This document shows positions 1 through 12,900 of a stretch of DNA of 64,000 nt, piece after piece (the stretch's first letter is position 1; every line of letters begins with the position of its first letter). The notes beneath the pieces were generated by a model. That model made no database searches. It was not told the origin of the DNA and worked only from the letters and a program-made list of their open reading frames with translations. This DNA comes from Hybos culiciformis (Eukaryota > Arthropoda > Insecta > Diptera > Hybotidae). A program made the position numbers and the translations under genes. The DNA is taken from NCBI GenBank assembly GCA_964007475.1, contig OZ023273.1:149960444-150024443 (forward strand). The letters run 5' to 3'.

Positions 1-2233
1 TTATTTTTCATAAACAGTTTTTTTTGTTTACAAAAAATTGAATTTAAAAAAAACTAATAAACCAGCGACCAGTCGAGATTCGAGAACTTAAATTTACAAA
101 TGCTGTATGAATTTGCTGGCACTCACTCCAAAGCATCTTTATAAAGCTAGAAAACAAATATTTTAAGTAGCATGGCATAGCCAACGTAAACACAACACCA
201 CAGAGGCAGCAAAATAAAAATAATTTTTTTTTCCTAAGCTTGATGATATTCTGTGATGACGCCGTGACGAAATTTGTATGGAAAACTTCGCGGACAAGTG
301 TCATTTTGCAAAATGTCGTTTGTCCGCGATTGTAAAATGACATTTGTCCGCCACGGACAAATTTCTCAAAATTAGCGGACAAATGACATTTTGCAAAATG
401 ACATTTGTCTGCGATTGAATTTTCTAACTTTTGCGGACAAATGTCATTTTGCAAAATGTCATTTGTCAGCGATTAATTTTTATCGCGGACAAAAGAAATT
501 TCGAATCGCGGACAAATTTCATTTTTATGTCCGTGATACAAAAACAAATCGCGGACAAATGTCCAACCCCCCGTTATTAGGTTTTTTTTGACGCACCTGA
601 CCTGATTAATAGGACTTTTGATTCATGTTGATATTGATACAACTCATTTTTTTTATGGAATTCTGATTTTTTTAAATTCAAAATACAACTTAAGACGTCT
701 AGTGATAAAAATTCATCTCGTCTAGTGATAAAAAATAGCTAGAACCAGGCCTATTTGTAGTGAAAGATATAATATGTAACCATACATATATATTTTAAAA
801 TTTTAATTTTTTTTTGTGGAAATTAAAAAAATTGAGTTATTTACATATACGTAATAATAATTCTTTTTAATTGTCTAGTTAGGTTCTTTCTATGTTAACC
901 TATTACCTAAAAAATATTTTGAATAAAACAAAAGATAGGTGACTTATTTTTGAAAGCCAAAAATTAAAATTAATTTATTTTAAATTTCTTTATTTTTTTT
1001 TTAACATTTATTATAGAGTTTAAATATATTCAACAATTATAATTATATTGTGTTTTATTTATTTTGTACTGTTGCGATGTTATTAAATTCTGAATTCTTT
1101 CTAATAGGCGCGCAAAGCAGTTCATTTAGCTAGAAATTAAGATAGTAAAATATTAATAACAAATTTTTACCATTTTGTTGAAATCAAATCCATTTAAACT
1201 TTGGTAGCGGCTAGTAAAAGAACATAAACAGAAAAATTAAAATTATTCTATATCTATTTTGATTTTCATTAAGATATAATTGTTTTGATGTAAATGATTT
1301 AATGAAATTCTAGACATTGAAAGGATTGAACATAAAATCAATTAACATGAAAGAATAATAAGATGTAAAATAAGACAAAATAAGTACCTAATCATGTAAG
1401 TATGTATAAATGATTTTAAAAAAGTATATATTTTAAAAAAGTATATGAAACTTGAACAATTAAACTAGATATTGAAACTAACACTCTTAAATAAATATTG
1501 AAAATAGTTTTTGTTAGTTTGTAAGAAGTTATTAAAATAAGCTTTTTTCTCATTAAAATTAATTAAGGGAAATGTATTTTCCTCATATTACATTTGTCAG
1601 CTGTAACACATTTAGAAAGCATCGTAATATTCTCGTTCTCATTGTTACTAATTTTCTGTAATATTTAAGAAATGTCTAACTTGATTATTTATTTGTTTAT
1701 TTTTTTAATAAAATTGGAATACAAAAATTTTTTTTTTACTTAATATTTATGCTTTTTTAAATTTTATTATGTTTTAAAATAAACCATTATAGATTGTTTA
1801 TATGGTAGATAGTGTAAACTTAATATTTGAAGGCATTATTATTTATGTTTGATCGTTGAAAATTTATAAATTTTACATAAATCATCAAAAAAGAAAAATT
1901 AAAATAATTTCTTGACTTACATCAATTAAACGCATATAATTTCTTTTTAATCTATACTACTTTTAAGAAGGGAATTTTATTTTAAAAATCTGATTTTTAT
2001 ATTTATATAAAACATATTGTCATTTGGCATGGAACACTTATTAAAATTTCACTCCTTGTAACGATCGTTAGATGTTCGTAAAAATTTATATGATGATTCC
2101 AGTGTTGTTTCTTATATAATTCCCGGAAACTTTTTTTCAACTAAGTTAAGGAAAGTTAGTAAAAAAAAAAAACGGTAACAATAAACTTTTTTAGTAGAGT
2201 GTTACTCTTCTCTATTGTACTTCTGGAAAGAAA
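1..2233. other. Intergenic AT-rich DNA
   Basis: Apart from the palindrome array (290-565), this stretch is AT-rich and shows no convincing gene. The short sequence GTCTAGTGATAAAAA is repeated near 699 and 719. A possible acceptor followed by a short open run near 1108 was considered and rejected. Confidence 0.6.
290..565. repeat. Array of 38-bp palindromes with GCGGACAAATG arms
   Basis: Three full near-perfect palindromes of 38 bp lie at 290-327, 375-412 and 433-470. Each has arms of the form GCGGACAAATGwCATTTT meeting at a central GC. Between and after them are half units beginning GCGGACAAA or ending TTTGTCCGC (about 335-351, 485, 506, 558). Spacers of about 20-45 bp are not conserved. This is eukaryotic tandem foldback DNA, possibly part of a transposon end or a degenerate satellite. 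Confidence 0.8.
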
Positions 2234-3732
2234 ATGAAAAATAAATTCGTTCCCTACGACTACAAGTCAGGTAAGTTTTCAGCTTTATCAATTTATGTTA
2301 TATCATAGATTAAGAATACAGAAAGATTTATAGCTTCATACAACATTTTTTCAGTCTTTTTTGGTATTTTTACGTGAAGGTGTTAGTAAAACTAAATAAA
2401 ATTCTTTTCATATATATTGATAATTATCACGTATTTTATTTTGTTTTACTAACACATTCACATAAAAATACCAAAAATAATGTTGTGTGAAGCTAACAAC
2501 CTATGTATATTCTTAATCTATGGTTATATTTAATTTAAAAATATACGATCACGTACATAAGTTTGATCTCAAAATTTTTATTCATAAAATAAAACAAGTT
2601 TTTGTTAGTTTTTTTTTTTACAAAAAAATTTTCAATATATTTTTTTTCATCGAAAGTATAAAAATCTTAAATCAACATTTATTTTCTTTTTTTAAATAAA
2701 ATTAAAAATGTTTTAATTCTTTTTTTTATAACAAAAAATTTTTATTCTTAATAATTTCAAAAATCACAAATTACGTAGAGCAAAATGATTTTTGAAAAAT
2801 TCTTTGGCCTAATACATAATAATGATATGAAACGGAAGTAGATAAATGAATAATTTTAAACTCTTTACTCTTTAGTTTTTATTCTAATGTAATTGTTACT
2901 ATCAGAATGCCTCTAATAATGAAGTGGTCGAACTAATGACAATGATTTATCTCTAAAATAAATATTTGTCAGTTCACATAAACAAAAATCTTTTTTAGTA
3001 GTATTTTAATATTAATATTGAAAAATTGGAATTAAAAAAAAAGTTTCTAATAAAAGTTTTAATTATTCTCTTTCTATAAAAATGAAAAGTTTATAATGAC
3101 ACTCTATTATTATAGTAATAAAAAAAATAAAATTTTGTTAAAGTTTGAAAAGTTCGTGAGGAAAATTTTGATTAATAACAAAGAAATTTATTTATTATTT
3201 TTCAATAAGTCTAAAAGAAATTATGTAGTTGTACATATTATGAACAGTAAGTATATTTTTTGAAACAAAGTCTAAAAAATATAAAATAAATTTCTCTAAA
3301 TTGAAATTAAAATAGAAATGTTCATTAAAAATAATGAATTATTACATTTTATATATTATATACTCATTTAACGTGGTTGAAAAAAAATTGACATTTATTT
3401 AAGATTGACAAAATTGAATTCATTGACGGTTAATTTAAATTTAAGTGTATAGCTTTGCTATATTATTATAATTTTTATACTTAAAAAAGCTGGCAAATGT
3501 TTATTATTGGGCTTGTGAGTCTAACCGATCAATTTAAAGTGAATATTTTTGTTATTCTATTCTATGTGTTTTAATAAAAAAATAATTTCAATTCTTCATT
3601 ATTTTGTTTTTTTTTTTCTTTGTAATACTAATAATATTTTAAATTTTATAATGGCATCAATGAATTTCTAATTCTTAATATTTAATTAAATTTTATATTT
3701 TTGCAGGTTTCTATGATGATATACATAATTAG
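2234..3732 (+). CDS. Doubtful pair of tiny plus-strand exons
   Basis: ATG at 2234 opens 37 bp of unusually GC-rich codons ending in a perfect donor, CAG|GTAAGT (last base 2270). A good acceptor, TATTTTTGCAG, precedes 3707. Joined, they read MKNKFVPYDYKS then GFYDDIHN and a stop at 3730-3732. The phases agree, but twenty codons can arise by chance. An earlier exon could join at the AG at 2229-2230. No family is recognised. On the other strand the same site is a fair acceptor, so orientation is also uncertain. Confidence 0.2.
2304..2522. mobile_element. Palindromic MITE, copy 1
   Basis: 219-bp foldback element beginning CATAGATTAAGAATA and ending TATTCTTAATCTATG, with inverted repeats over most of its length. 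It is flanked by an exact 7-bp direct repeat GTTATAT (2297-2303 and 2523-2529). It shares ends and core with the copy at 33969-34185. No coding capacity. The superfamily is not assigned: the 7-bp duplication and CA terminus would fit P-like elements among others. Confidence 0.88.
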
Positions 3733-5571
3733 TATTTATTTTTTTTTTTTTTATAATTATGTATTTTATATACTTTGTTCGCTTCAAAAAATAAGTAAAA
3801 AATTTATACATTTTTTTTTTATAATGTGCGAGTTAGACTTGCTGGAAAATTCAGCTACATTAATTATTTTATTATTATTTTTTTTCTTTTATTTTTGACA
3901 GAAAAAACTTAGGCTTAGACGAAAAGTTACCTTTCGTCAGGCCTATTTAGAAGCTTTTTTTTGGTTGTAGACAAATTTTTACACACCCATTCAAAAAAAG
4001 CTTAGGCAGACTGAATTTTTTCAGGTAGTGTAACTCTCACGTTAATTTTTTAAAATAAACGAAAAAAAAAATAAAACGTTCAGGAAAAATATATTATTAT
4101 TATTAAATTTGTGTTTTTCAATTTTTTGTATTTTTTTTAAGTCCCTAATCATTTTTGTTTATTTATTTACGATAATTAATTGATCATAATTTTATTTTAT
4201 TCCATTTTGTTATCCAAATATGTTTTCACAGCTCTGCAAGTTCCACACTATTATCTTTCAGATTTTTCATCTCCCTTTTGGAAAATTTCAATTTGTTTAA
4301 ATATCATGTAATATAAAAATAAAATTAAAGACAAAATTAATAAGTAAATTAAAAAAAATAACTTATATTGATAATTTGATAATAATAATAAGCTATTAGG
4401 TATTATTAAAACTCAAACCTTAGATAGCTTTCAACTTTGTTATTGATAATAATTAAAACTCAAATATTTTAATCAATGATATATATTTTTTTGAATTGAT
4501 TCAAAGACTAAGATGCTAATTTCGGATTTATGCAAGATTATATTTATTCACACTTTGGTGTTTATATTTTATTTTAGATTTATTTATCTTAATTAATAAG
4601 ATGATTTGATATTTATTGATTATATAAATATATATTAATTGACAAAATTTCATAATAAATCAATAAACCATGATAGATTATCTGGAAAATTGTTTATAAA
4701 TCTTTTCTGGGTCGCAGATTTATTTCTTGAAAAAAATATAATGTTCTCATTTTATTTTTCTTCTTTTATTTCTAATATGCTAATACACACATATCCATAA
4801 AATATTGAGAACATAATATGGATCTAATAGAAGAATGATCTAATTTGTCTTCAAAATAATTGACGTAATGTCGCAATACTAGGTTTTATAAATAAGTTTA
4901 AATCTATCTTTAAATAAATGTAAATAAGAAAAAGTTGTATTCTTATTATTGAAAGTTTCATTTTTATGTACACTTAAGTAATTATATTATGTACATTATT
5001 CATTGTATCCTTCTTCTTTTTTTTTTTTTGAATATTTATCATTACGAAAATAAAATAGAAAAATAACTGAAAGAATGTACTAAGAAGATGATTTACCTAT
5101 ATAATAGATAAAAAATAGAATAGGTATAGGTATAGATAGTTAATGTTGTTTTCTTTTCGGTATTTTTTATTCGTTGACGAAAAAAGTCGAAATTTAGTAA
5201 GATCAAAAAAATTATTTTAAATGAGGTATGTGATTAAGTCAATTTTTAGTAAGTAATAATTAAAGAAAAAGTAAACTTTACCAAAAAAACAGAATTAAAA
5301 AAGAAAACATTTCATTTCGTGCAGATTAATATATTTTTTCAAAAATATAATCATATTTGAATGTTAATCTATTAACATGTAAAAATAATTGTTTACTAAA
5401 AATCAAACTTAAATTTAAGTTTAACTGTCTAAACTCCGGTTATTCAGGCAATCGTAAATAGATTAAATCATTAGGTATATATATGATAGATAGATATGAT
5501 AATTATTACGCGCCTGAATGTTGCAAAATGTTAAAAAATTTGTTAGTTTTATCATCATTATTTATCATATA
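3733..5571. other. Intergenic AT-rich DNA with a hairpin remnant
   Basis: No gene seen. Near 3911-3950 an imperfect hairpin pairs TAGGCTTAGACGAAA with TTTCGTCAGGCCTA. Nearby AAGCTTTTTTTTGG and AAAAAAAGCTTAGGC also form an inverted pair. These look like remains of a foldback element. Confidence 0.4.
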
Positions 5572-5981
5572 TAGGGGTGCTCAAAGGTTTATGTACGGAG
5601 AGCCATGCTCGACTATCGTAAAATACTATAGAGCCGCAAAATTATCAATGCAAACTTTAATTGTGGTACAACGGGCCAACAGACCCGCTACAACCTAATC
5701 TAACCTTAATTTAAATTTTATTATTATAGTTAATTAATAACTAAAAGCAGTTTTTTAAATTCTTTTCTTTCAATAAATTTATTAAATAAAAAAAAACTTC
5801 AATATTCAAATTAATACGTTTAAAAAATACTTGAAAAGTATGTGTACGAAAATCTGAAAAATTATATTACAATTGTATAATAAAATACAAAATTTCAGTT
5901 ACAACTTAATAATTTATTGAGCCACAAAAAAAATGTCAACGAGCCGCATGCGGCTCATGAGTCACAGCTTGAGCTTGCCTG
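5572..5981. mobile_element. Degenerate hAT-like non-autonomous element
   Basis: About 410 bp. The left end TAGGGGTGCTCAAAGG resembles the ends of many hAT elements. The right end carries GAGCCGCATGCGGCTCATGA, then CACAGCTTGAGCTTGCCTG. The GCTCAA motif is shared in inverted form by both ends. Flanks TCATATAT and AATTATAT are similar but not identical, so the target duplication is unclear. No coding capacity. Confidence 0.55.
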
Positions 5982-6654
5982 AATTATATAATTATGTATG
6001 TAATATTAATAGTAATATCCGGGCAAAAAGAGTTAATATTTTATTTTTAATTAAAATTTGAGTAAAAAATTTCTGAAATTTAAATATTTATGCGTAATAA
6101 GAACCAGTACATTGTATATTAATTATGTACATAATTTAATTATTTTATACTAAAACTCTTAAGAATACATCTAAAATGAAATATAGCCTTTTCTTCTCGC
6201 ATATCTATATCAAAATAAGCAAAAATAATATCATATAATAATAATAAACTAAAAATAATAATAAAATTTTATTTGAAAAACACTTTTTTAATTTGAGATT
6301 TAATTTGAGAGGATATCGACTAAAAAAATTTATACTCCGACAGGTTTCGAATTTAAAATTGTATAAATGCTTTTTTGAATCGGTTACGATTAAGTGTTCG
6401 AAATGTCATGCAAAAAATTATCCTATTTTTTCTTTTAAGAGACGTTTTGCAGGATTGTATACTTTAAATACCAATTAGAAGCCTCTCTTGAGGTTTTGAA
6501 TAAAAAAAATCTAATTCGATTTTTTTTTCTAAAAGGATTTTTGAACCAATATTGGTCGACATTCTTTTTCTAGTGAATTAATAAAAATAAAAATAATGAA
6601 ATTACAAAAAAAAAAAAAGTAACATAATGTTTGACAACTTAATAATGATAATCA

Positions 6655-6660
6655 TTTATT
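6655..6660 (-). terminator. Candidate polyadenylation signal
   Basis: An AATAAA hexamer on the minus strand about 160 nt downstream of the stop codon, followed by a T-rich stretch with TGTTACTTT. Position and sequence fit the 3' end of the host gene, but AATAAA is common by chance at this base composition. Confidence 0.35.
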
Positions 6661-6819
6661 ATCATCTTTATCAGTTGTGAGTTGTTCGAAAAAAAATAAA
6701 CAAAATTTACTTTTTTTTTTTGAAAATGATAAAAAATCAAATTATTTAACGAGAAATATGTCAGTTAAAAAAAATAATAATAAACTTATTTCAAAATTAA
6801 GTGTTTTTTAAATAATGAA

Positions 6820-6926
6820 CTAAAATTTTGTAAAAACCAACCTTCGACGATATTTCATAATTACAGCAAATACAATCCCATTAACAATTAATAATCCAGC
6901 AATAATTAAAATTGGAATGAGGATGT
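6820..6926 (-). CDS. Exon 11: transmembrane helix, short tail and stop
   Basis: 107 bp including the stop, from acceptor TTTAAAG. It encodes a 23-residue hydrophobic helix beginning [10 protein letters not shown] and ending FAVIM, then [11 protein letters not shown] and TAG. Positive charge after the helix fits an outside-to-inside, type I orientation. A possible donor after CGAAG is GTTGGT, much weaker than the other donors of this gene, so a terminal exon is preferred. Confidence 0.8.
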
Positions 6927-9900
6927 CTTTAAAATGAAGTTAAAATTTATTAATTAAAAAAAAAATTTAAAAAAATTAAATTTAAATAAATAAAAATATA
7001 AATTAATAAATAAAAAATTTACCAAAAACCATATCAGCTTCATTGTCATCCATTTTTACGCTAATATCCTTATCAATATCAGGTGGCCTTTTACGTGAAT
7101 TTGTTATAAATAATCCTTTACTATTTATAGCCGATTGTTGGTCTGTAAAATTTTTTTCAATAATTTGTATAAAAATTAAAAATAATTTACATTTCATACT
7201 AAATATTTGTTTAATTTTTCTTTATTTAGTACATAATATTGACGAGCAATTTTCAATCAATATGAATAGCGAATTTTGATATTTTTTTATCTTAATTATT
7301 GTATTAACTAACTTCATTATTTTTCAGCTCTAATTATCATAAGAGAATAAAAAAATTTAAAATTAGTTTATTGCTATTTATATAAAAAATTTGTATATAT
7401 CGAAAAATACAATTAATATATATATGTGTACTAAAATTTGAAAATAATTGTTGCTATCTTCGAAAACAACGTTTATTTGAAACTAGAAACTTATTATAAA
7501 ATTTCAGTCTTATTTTTATTTTATTGCCTTCTGCTCGTTAATTTGATTTGAGGTAAATTAATAAAAATTTACATCGAACAAAGAGACCTCACAGAAGACA
7601 CAGATTTAGTACTGTGAATCTGCCAGTTATGGAGGTTGAGAATTATGGCACTGATAAGTTTATATCAATTTTTATGAGATCTGAGACGAAACCCATTAAT
7701 TAAATTTTTAAATAATTCTTTTCGTTTTTCTGTACTAAAATATTTTTTTCTATTCTTAATGTTGCATTTACCAATGAAAGTTATACGGAACTAAACAGTA
7801 AAGGGATAATTTTACAATATTAAAATACTATACTATACTTTTAAACAAAATTCACGAACAAAAAACTACTCCAACTCAGTTGAATACTGAATAGCAAAAA
7901 TTAAAGTTTTATTGATGCAGTGCACAAAAAAAAAAACACAAACAAAAAAGTTTTGTGAATTTTGTGTTGTTTTAGCGATTTGTTTCTTAAATCTAAAATA
8001 AAGTCAAGATAAGAAATACAAATAAATAAATAAAGAATAACAAAATTTTTCTGTTGTATATTTGTTATAAATCTCATTTATGATATACATACTAACTAAA
8101 TTTAAAAAAATAACTACAGAAATTCCCAAAAAAAAAAATGGTTCTGTATTTGATAAATTTTTATTTGATTCAATTAAATTCAGTTAAATATAAAGATTAT
8201 AGTTATCCACAGTTCGTAATTTCAATTAAGATTGAATTTTCACATTCTTTGTTTTAAGTTTTCAACTGTATAATTCATTACAAATACTACATAGACATTT
8301 AGTTAAGCCTCATGAACCTTATTGATTAAATAATTCAATAGTGACGTTTGTAGTATTTTTTCTTTGTAAGTTAAGCTTTGTATTGTTGAAAACAATATCA
8401 TATTTTGAGTGATAGATTATGATTATACTGCTTATACCTAACATACTTATCTACATACATATATTATAATATTTATGTATAACGTAAAGTCTTGTATTCA
8501 ATTAACTGACATTATGTTGAGTACAATGATACTACATAAATGAAATAAATATAAATGTATATATATTATATATATACCATAGTTCTATTACACTTCATCC
8601 AATCGTTACAGAGTTTTAATGTTTTATGTGCAAAATTGACTATTGATAGTTTTAGTTTTAATTGTAAATATCTGGGTTAATTAAAAGCATGTTAATATTT
8701 TAATAAATCTATGATGAAAAGTAATCAATAGTTTGTTGTGACTTTCTTAGTAAATATAATAAATGAAAACGAAAAATGCTTCACAGTTTATTTTTAATTT
8801 TATGTTTTTGAATTATTTGTATGCATGATGTGTTTATTCCCAATTTTATAAATTTTTTAGTTAAAAAATTATTGTCTGAAACATTATGTATACGTTATGT
8901 TGTTTAAATAAGTAACTACTAATCAAACAAAGTGATACTATTAGGCATGTTATGGAGTTATTATTGATTGTAATCAATTGGGGTAGTGATTTCATATGTT
9001 TCAATATTTTTTGTCTAATGTTTTTAATTTGCATTTTTTGTACGTAATGAATTTCTCTTATTTACACTTATTTTATCGTTAAACATACCGTCTAATTTCA
9101 AACAAAAGTTCAGACAGAGAAAATTGTTTAATTGGATTTAAAGTTCAACTAATGAATATATTGATTATTTTCACATAAATTTGGCGGATTGAATAACCGT
9201 AGAAATATTTTGTTATGTTATTTTGTTTTAATGATTTTTTTGAAAATTGAATGAAGCATTAATTTGTTCAATATTTATAACATAGCATTAAAATAAGCTC
9301 TATGCGGCTCGAAGTCATTCATATTCATTCATATTCATTCATTTCGGTACGACCGATGGGCAACGTCAGTGCACCACATCGGTAGACAAAAATAATATGT
9401 ACCAAACCAACTGTTTAAACAGTTTATTTACTAAATATATTTTCTTTTGAACGAAATCTTTTTGATTTCTGTTTTCAATTTTAGAGCATGAATAAAATAT
9501 TTTTTTTTCACAATTAACTTATTTTCTAGATATTGATGGAGATATTAATGCATACCTTATGAGAATTAAAACAGTTTTCGCTTTCGGTGAATTAACTTAC
9601 TTTGATCGAATTAAATGCACCTTTTTAGTTACACTTTTAATTTTTTGATTAATGCGTTAATCAAGGCTAATGAGACACTCTTAAAATTTCTTGAACCCAC
9701 TATTATACAATACAAAATGGTATATTAGGCAAAATTTAATTATTAAAGTCTCATAGTAATATAATAATTTAATTTTAGCATTAAAATTTTTATTTTATGC
9801 TTATCATAAATTTTTGTTTATTTGAATAACAAAATATAATCTTATAATTTGATATTAATATTTTTTTTAATATTAATGTATTGGAAAAAAAAATTCTTTG

Positions 9901-12900
9901 TATACGATAGTCCCGACTACGCGATACTTAGAACACTACTAAAAAAACAAATAAAAATTATTTGATTTTGACTTTTTATCAATTTTTCTTTTTTTAGAAT
10001 GAATGAATGAACATTGAGATAGTGTGGTTCAATAAATAAAATTTTGTTTTATTGTTACAGAAGAAAAATAAACTTCATCAGTGCCGACAAATGGACTAAA
10101 AAGGAAAAATAAAAATGAATCGTGCTCTTAGGGCCTAAAAAGTACAAAAAATTATAAGCTCAAATGCGATTTTATGTTCGCAATTGAAATAGTAAACAAC
10201 ACTTTTTTACATTTCGGCAGTTTGGCAGATTAAATACATCCATTCTTTGTTACAAAAAGTAGCAAAACGAAAATCAGCGGCTCTAAAAAAGCCATAGTGC
10301 TCTAAAATTATTATGCCTTGGGCCCCCAGAAATATTAACTCGGTACTGATGTACTTAGCTTCTAAATTTAACTCACATTAATTTACCAAGCAAATTATTT
10401 TTTTTTGCAATGATATAATTTTTAGATTTTTACAATTTAGATTCCGTAGATTTTATTTTCACTTATAGTTTTTTTAAAACATTATCAGCAACAATTTAAA
10501 ATTATAGTTTAAAAACATGGGTTTGTTATTGTCGAGGTTATTGTATTTGGACCAAAATTCGTAAATTTATATTTTTCTGTATAATAATTTTTATTGTCAA
10601 ACATACTTATAATATTTTTTAACCATTCTGTAAAGTTATATTCACTTGATGCACATTTTGCTTGTAAAATATTTCTATTATCTAGTCGGACAGGTTCCAA
10701 AATATTTTTCTGCTTTAATTAATTTAATGCAAAAATATTTAAATTATATTGGATAAGAAGTATGAATAATAAATAGAATTAGACAGATTTCACTGTATAA
10801 TAATAAATATGCATGTGAAACCTATATATAGTGTGATTCAATTTGGGCGCCACACTATCTCAATTAAATATATTTCGGTTTTACACTAATAATAAAAATT
10901 AAGTGTACCGATACATGTATGCACAATATTATTATAAGGGGATAAAAGAATTTAAAAATGATAGATCATCTTGATTATCACGCTAAATTAAATTGAATAA
11001 TTTGATCATTATTTAAATTTATGTATTATTATTTTTTGATGCTCATATATTTTAAAAAACTATACATTTTTAAGTTAAAAATTGAATTATAAGCAAAGGT
11101 TATGAATAAAATCTGTTGAAAAACCTCACGATAGGAACAAGGTTTTAAATATAACAATGTCATTAAAAATTTATAAATCGAAATAATTATTTATATTTAT
11201 GTGGGAATAAAATTATGTTTTTTAATTAAATAAAACATTTGTTTTTGATAACAAAACTAGAATTTCTCTATCAAATTATAATAATTGATAACGATAATAA
11301 GTCGACAAAATCATTAAAATTAAAAATAAAAATTAGTTCGAAGTGAGTGAAGAGAAAAAAGCTTTGCAAGAGAAATTGGGTTGATGGTAGATTGTGTATA
11401 TAGTGGCAATATATTTGTCCAGGTCCACAACATTTTAGCAAGTAAATAAATGATTTTAGCAAATATAATATATTTATTTTTTTTTTTTTTTTTCAAAACC
11501 TCAATTGCTATAAAACTCAGTTCTAAATCAATTTTCCAAATTATATTTTGTTGAATATAATTATTTTATAATGAATCATACTTGTTTTTTTTTTGTTACT
11601 TTCACCGTGATTATTTTCCAAAAATTTGATGAAGAAATGTTCCACAAAAACGTTCTAAAACTTTCGACATGCGCATTATAAATTCGATAGAAATCTTTTT
11701 ATAGGTATAGTATATAAGATACAAAATATTATTTTATTATTAGACCTGGTATCACAATGAAAAATTCACTTTCATCGTCGCCTATTTAGGTATATATATA
11801 TTTTTTGAGTACATTTATTTTCATTATCAAAACAAAATCATTGCTGTTTCGAGAATAACATTTTACGACTCAATCTTTTTTAAGTTAGTGAAGTACCTAC
11901 ATAGAAATTGTTGTTATTTTTTTTATGGTTTTTTATAGTATAACTTTTGAATAAAAATGTTATTGATAGAAGTAGAATTATTAATTATATATTTTATACC
12001 ATATCAATGATATATAATTATTACTGTATGATATTATAATTTTATAATTATTAAAATGCAATAAAAAGTTTTTATTTAAGAACCATAACACGAATGAAAA
12101 TATTAAATTATTGAAAATATAATTTTTTTCATTATTTTCAGATTTGTTTTATTTGGTTATTAAATAAAGGGAAATTGTTGATAAACAATTTTTTTTTTTC
12201 ATCATTTATAAGATTTCTTCACTGCTTGAGCCTTAATCTTTAAATTATGTGCATTTTTTTCTTCAAGGCTAAAATTCTCGTAACAAATTTACGTTATTTA
12301 TAAACAATAGAACTCACATATGTTTTATCGACACGCTGTTAAAATATTATTATTATGTATATATCGATTGAGAACAAAATTTTCACATACACATTTTAAA
12401 TTGTATATATATAATATTTTGTGAACAAACTTTCAAACCAACAAAAACGTGGTTGCCTAACACTATATTATTTACTTTAGAAAATAATAATTTGTTTTTT
12501 TTTAATGATTTTGATCGATAAATTAATATAAAATTCCATGCAAAATGTTAGATGAAATGATTCCAAATATTATTTTGTTTTTTTTTATTTTTAATTCATG
12601 AAATTCAATAAAAAAATGATTATTTTTATTTTAGGACTTACCTATACAATCTGGTAAAATTTTATTCCAAGTATGTTTGTCTGTACAACTTAGATGACGA
12701 TTTAAGACTCCTGTATCTGGAAATACATATGTTGAATCACACTCATAATATGCTGTTGTCTCCGTCTTATGAATTAATCGTCCATGTTTAGGTGTTGGTG
12801 GTAGTATACAACCAACAGCTGAAAGAAAAAAAAAATCAAAACAAACTTATAGTTACTCAGGAAATCAGATGAATACAAGTGCAGAATTGTTTTAAAATCC

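Noticed and set aside
290..565. CRISPR-like appearance of the palindromic units
   Set aside because: Only three full units, unequal spacers, half units mixed in, and the window is clearly animal nuclear DNA.
44..591. Open frames on both strands over the first 600 bases
   Set aside because: They run through the palindrome array, and the translated repeats (ADKCHFAKCHLSA) come from the repeated DNA. No known protein features.
1108..1140. Acceptor-like CTAATAG followed by a GC-rich open run reading ARKAVHLARN and a stop
   Set aside because: Too short, with no identifiable upstream exon or homology. Left as unassigned.
7043..7279. 78-codon plus-strand open frame
   Set aside because: It is antisense to exon 10 and the surrounding intron of the host gene.
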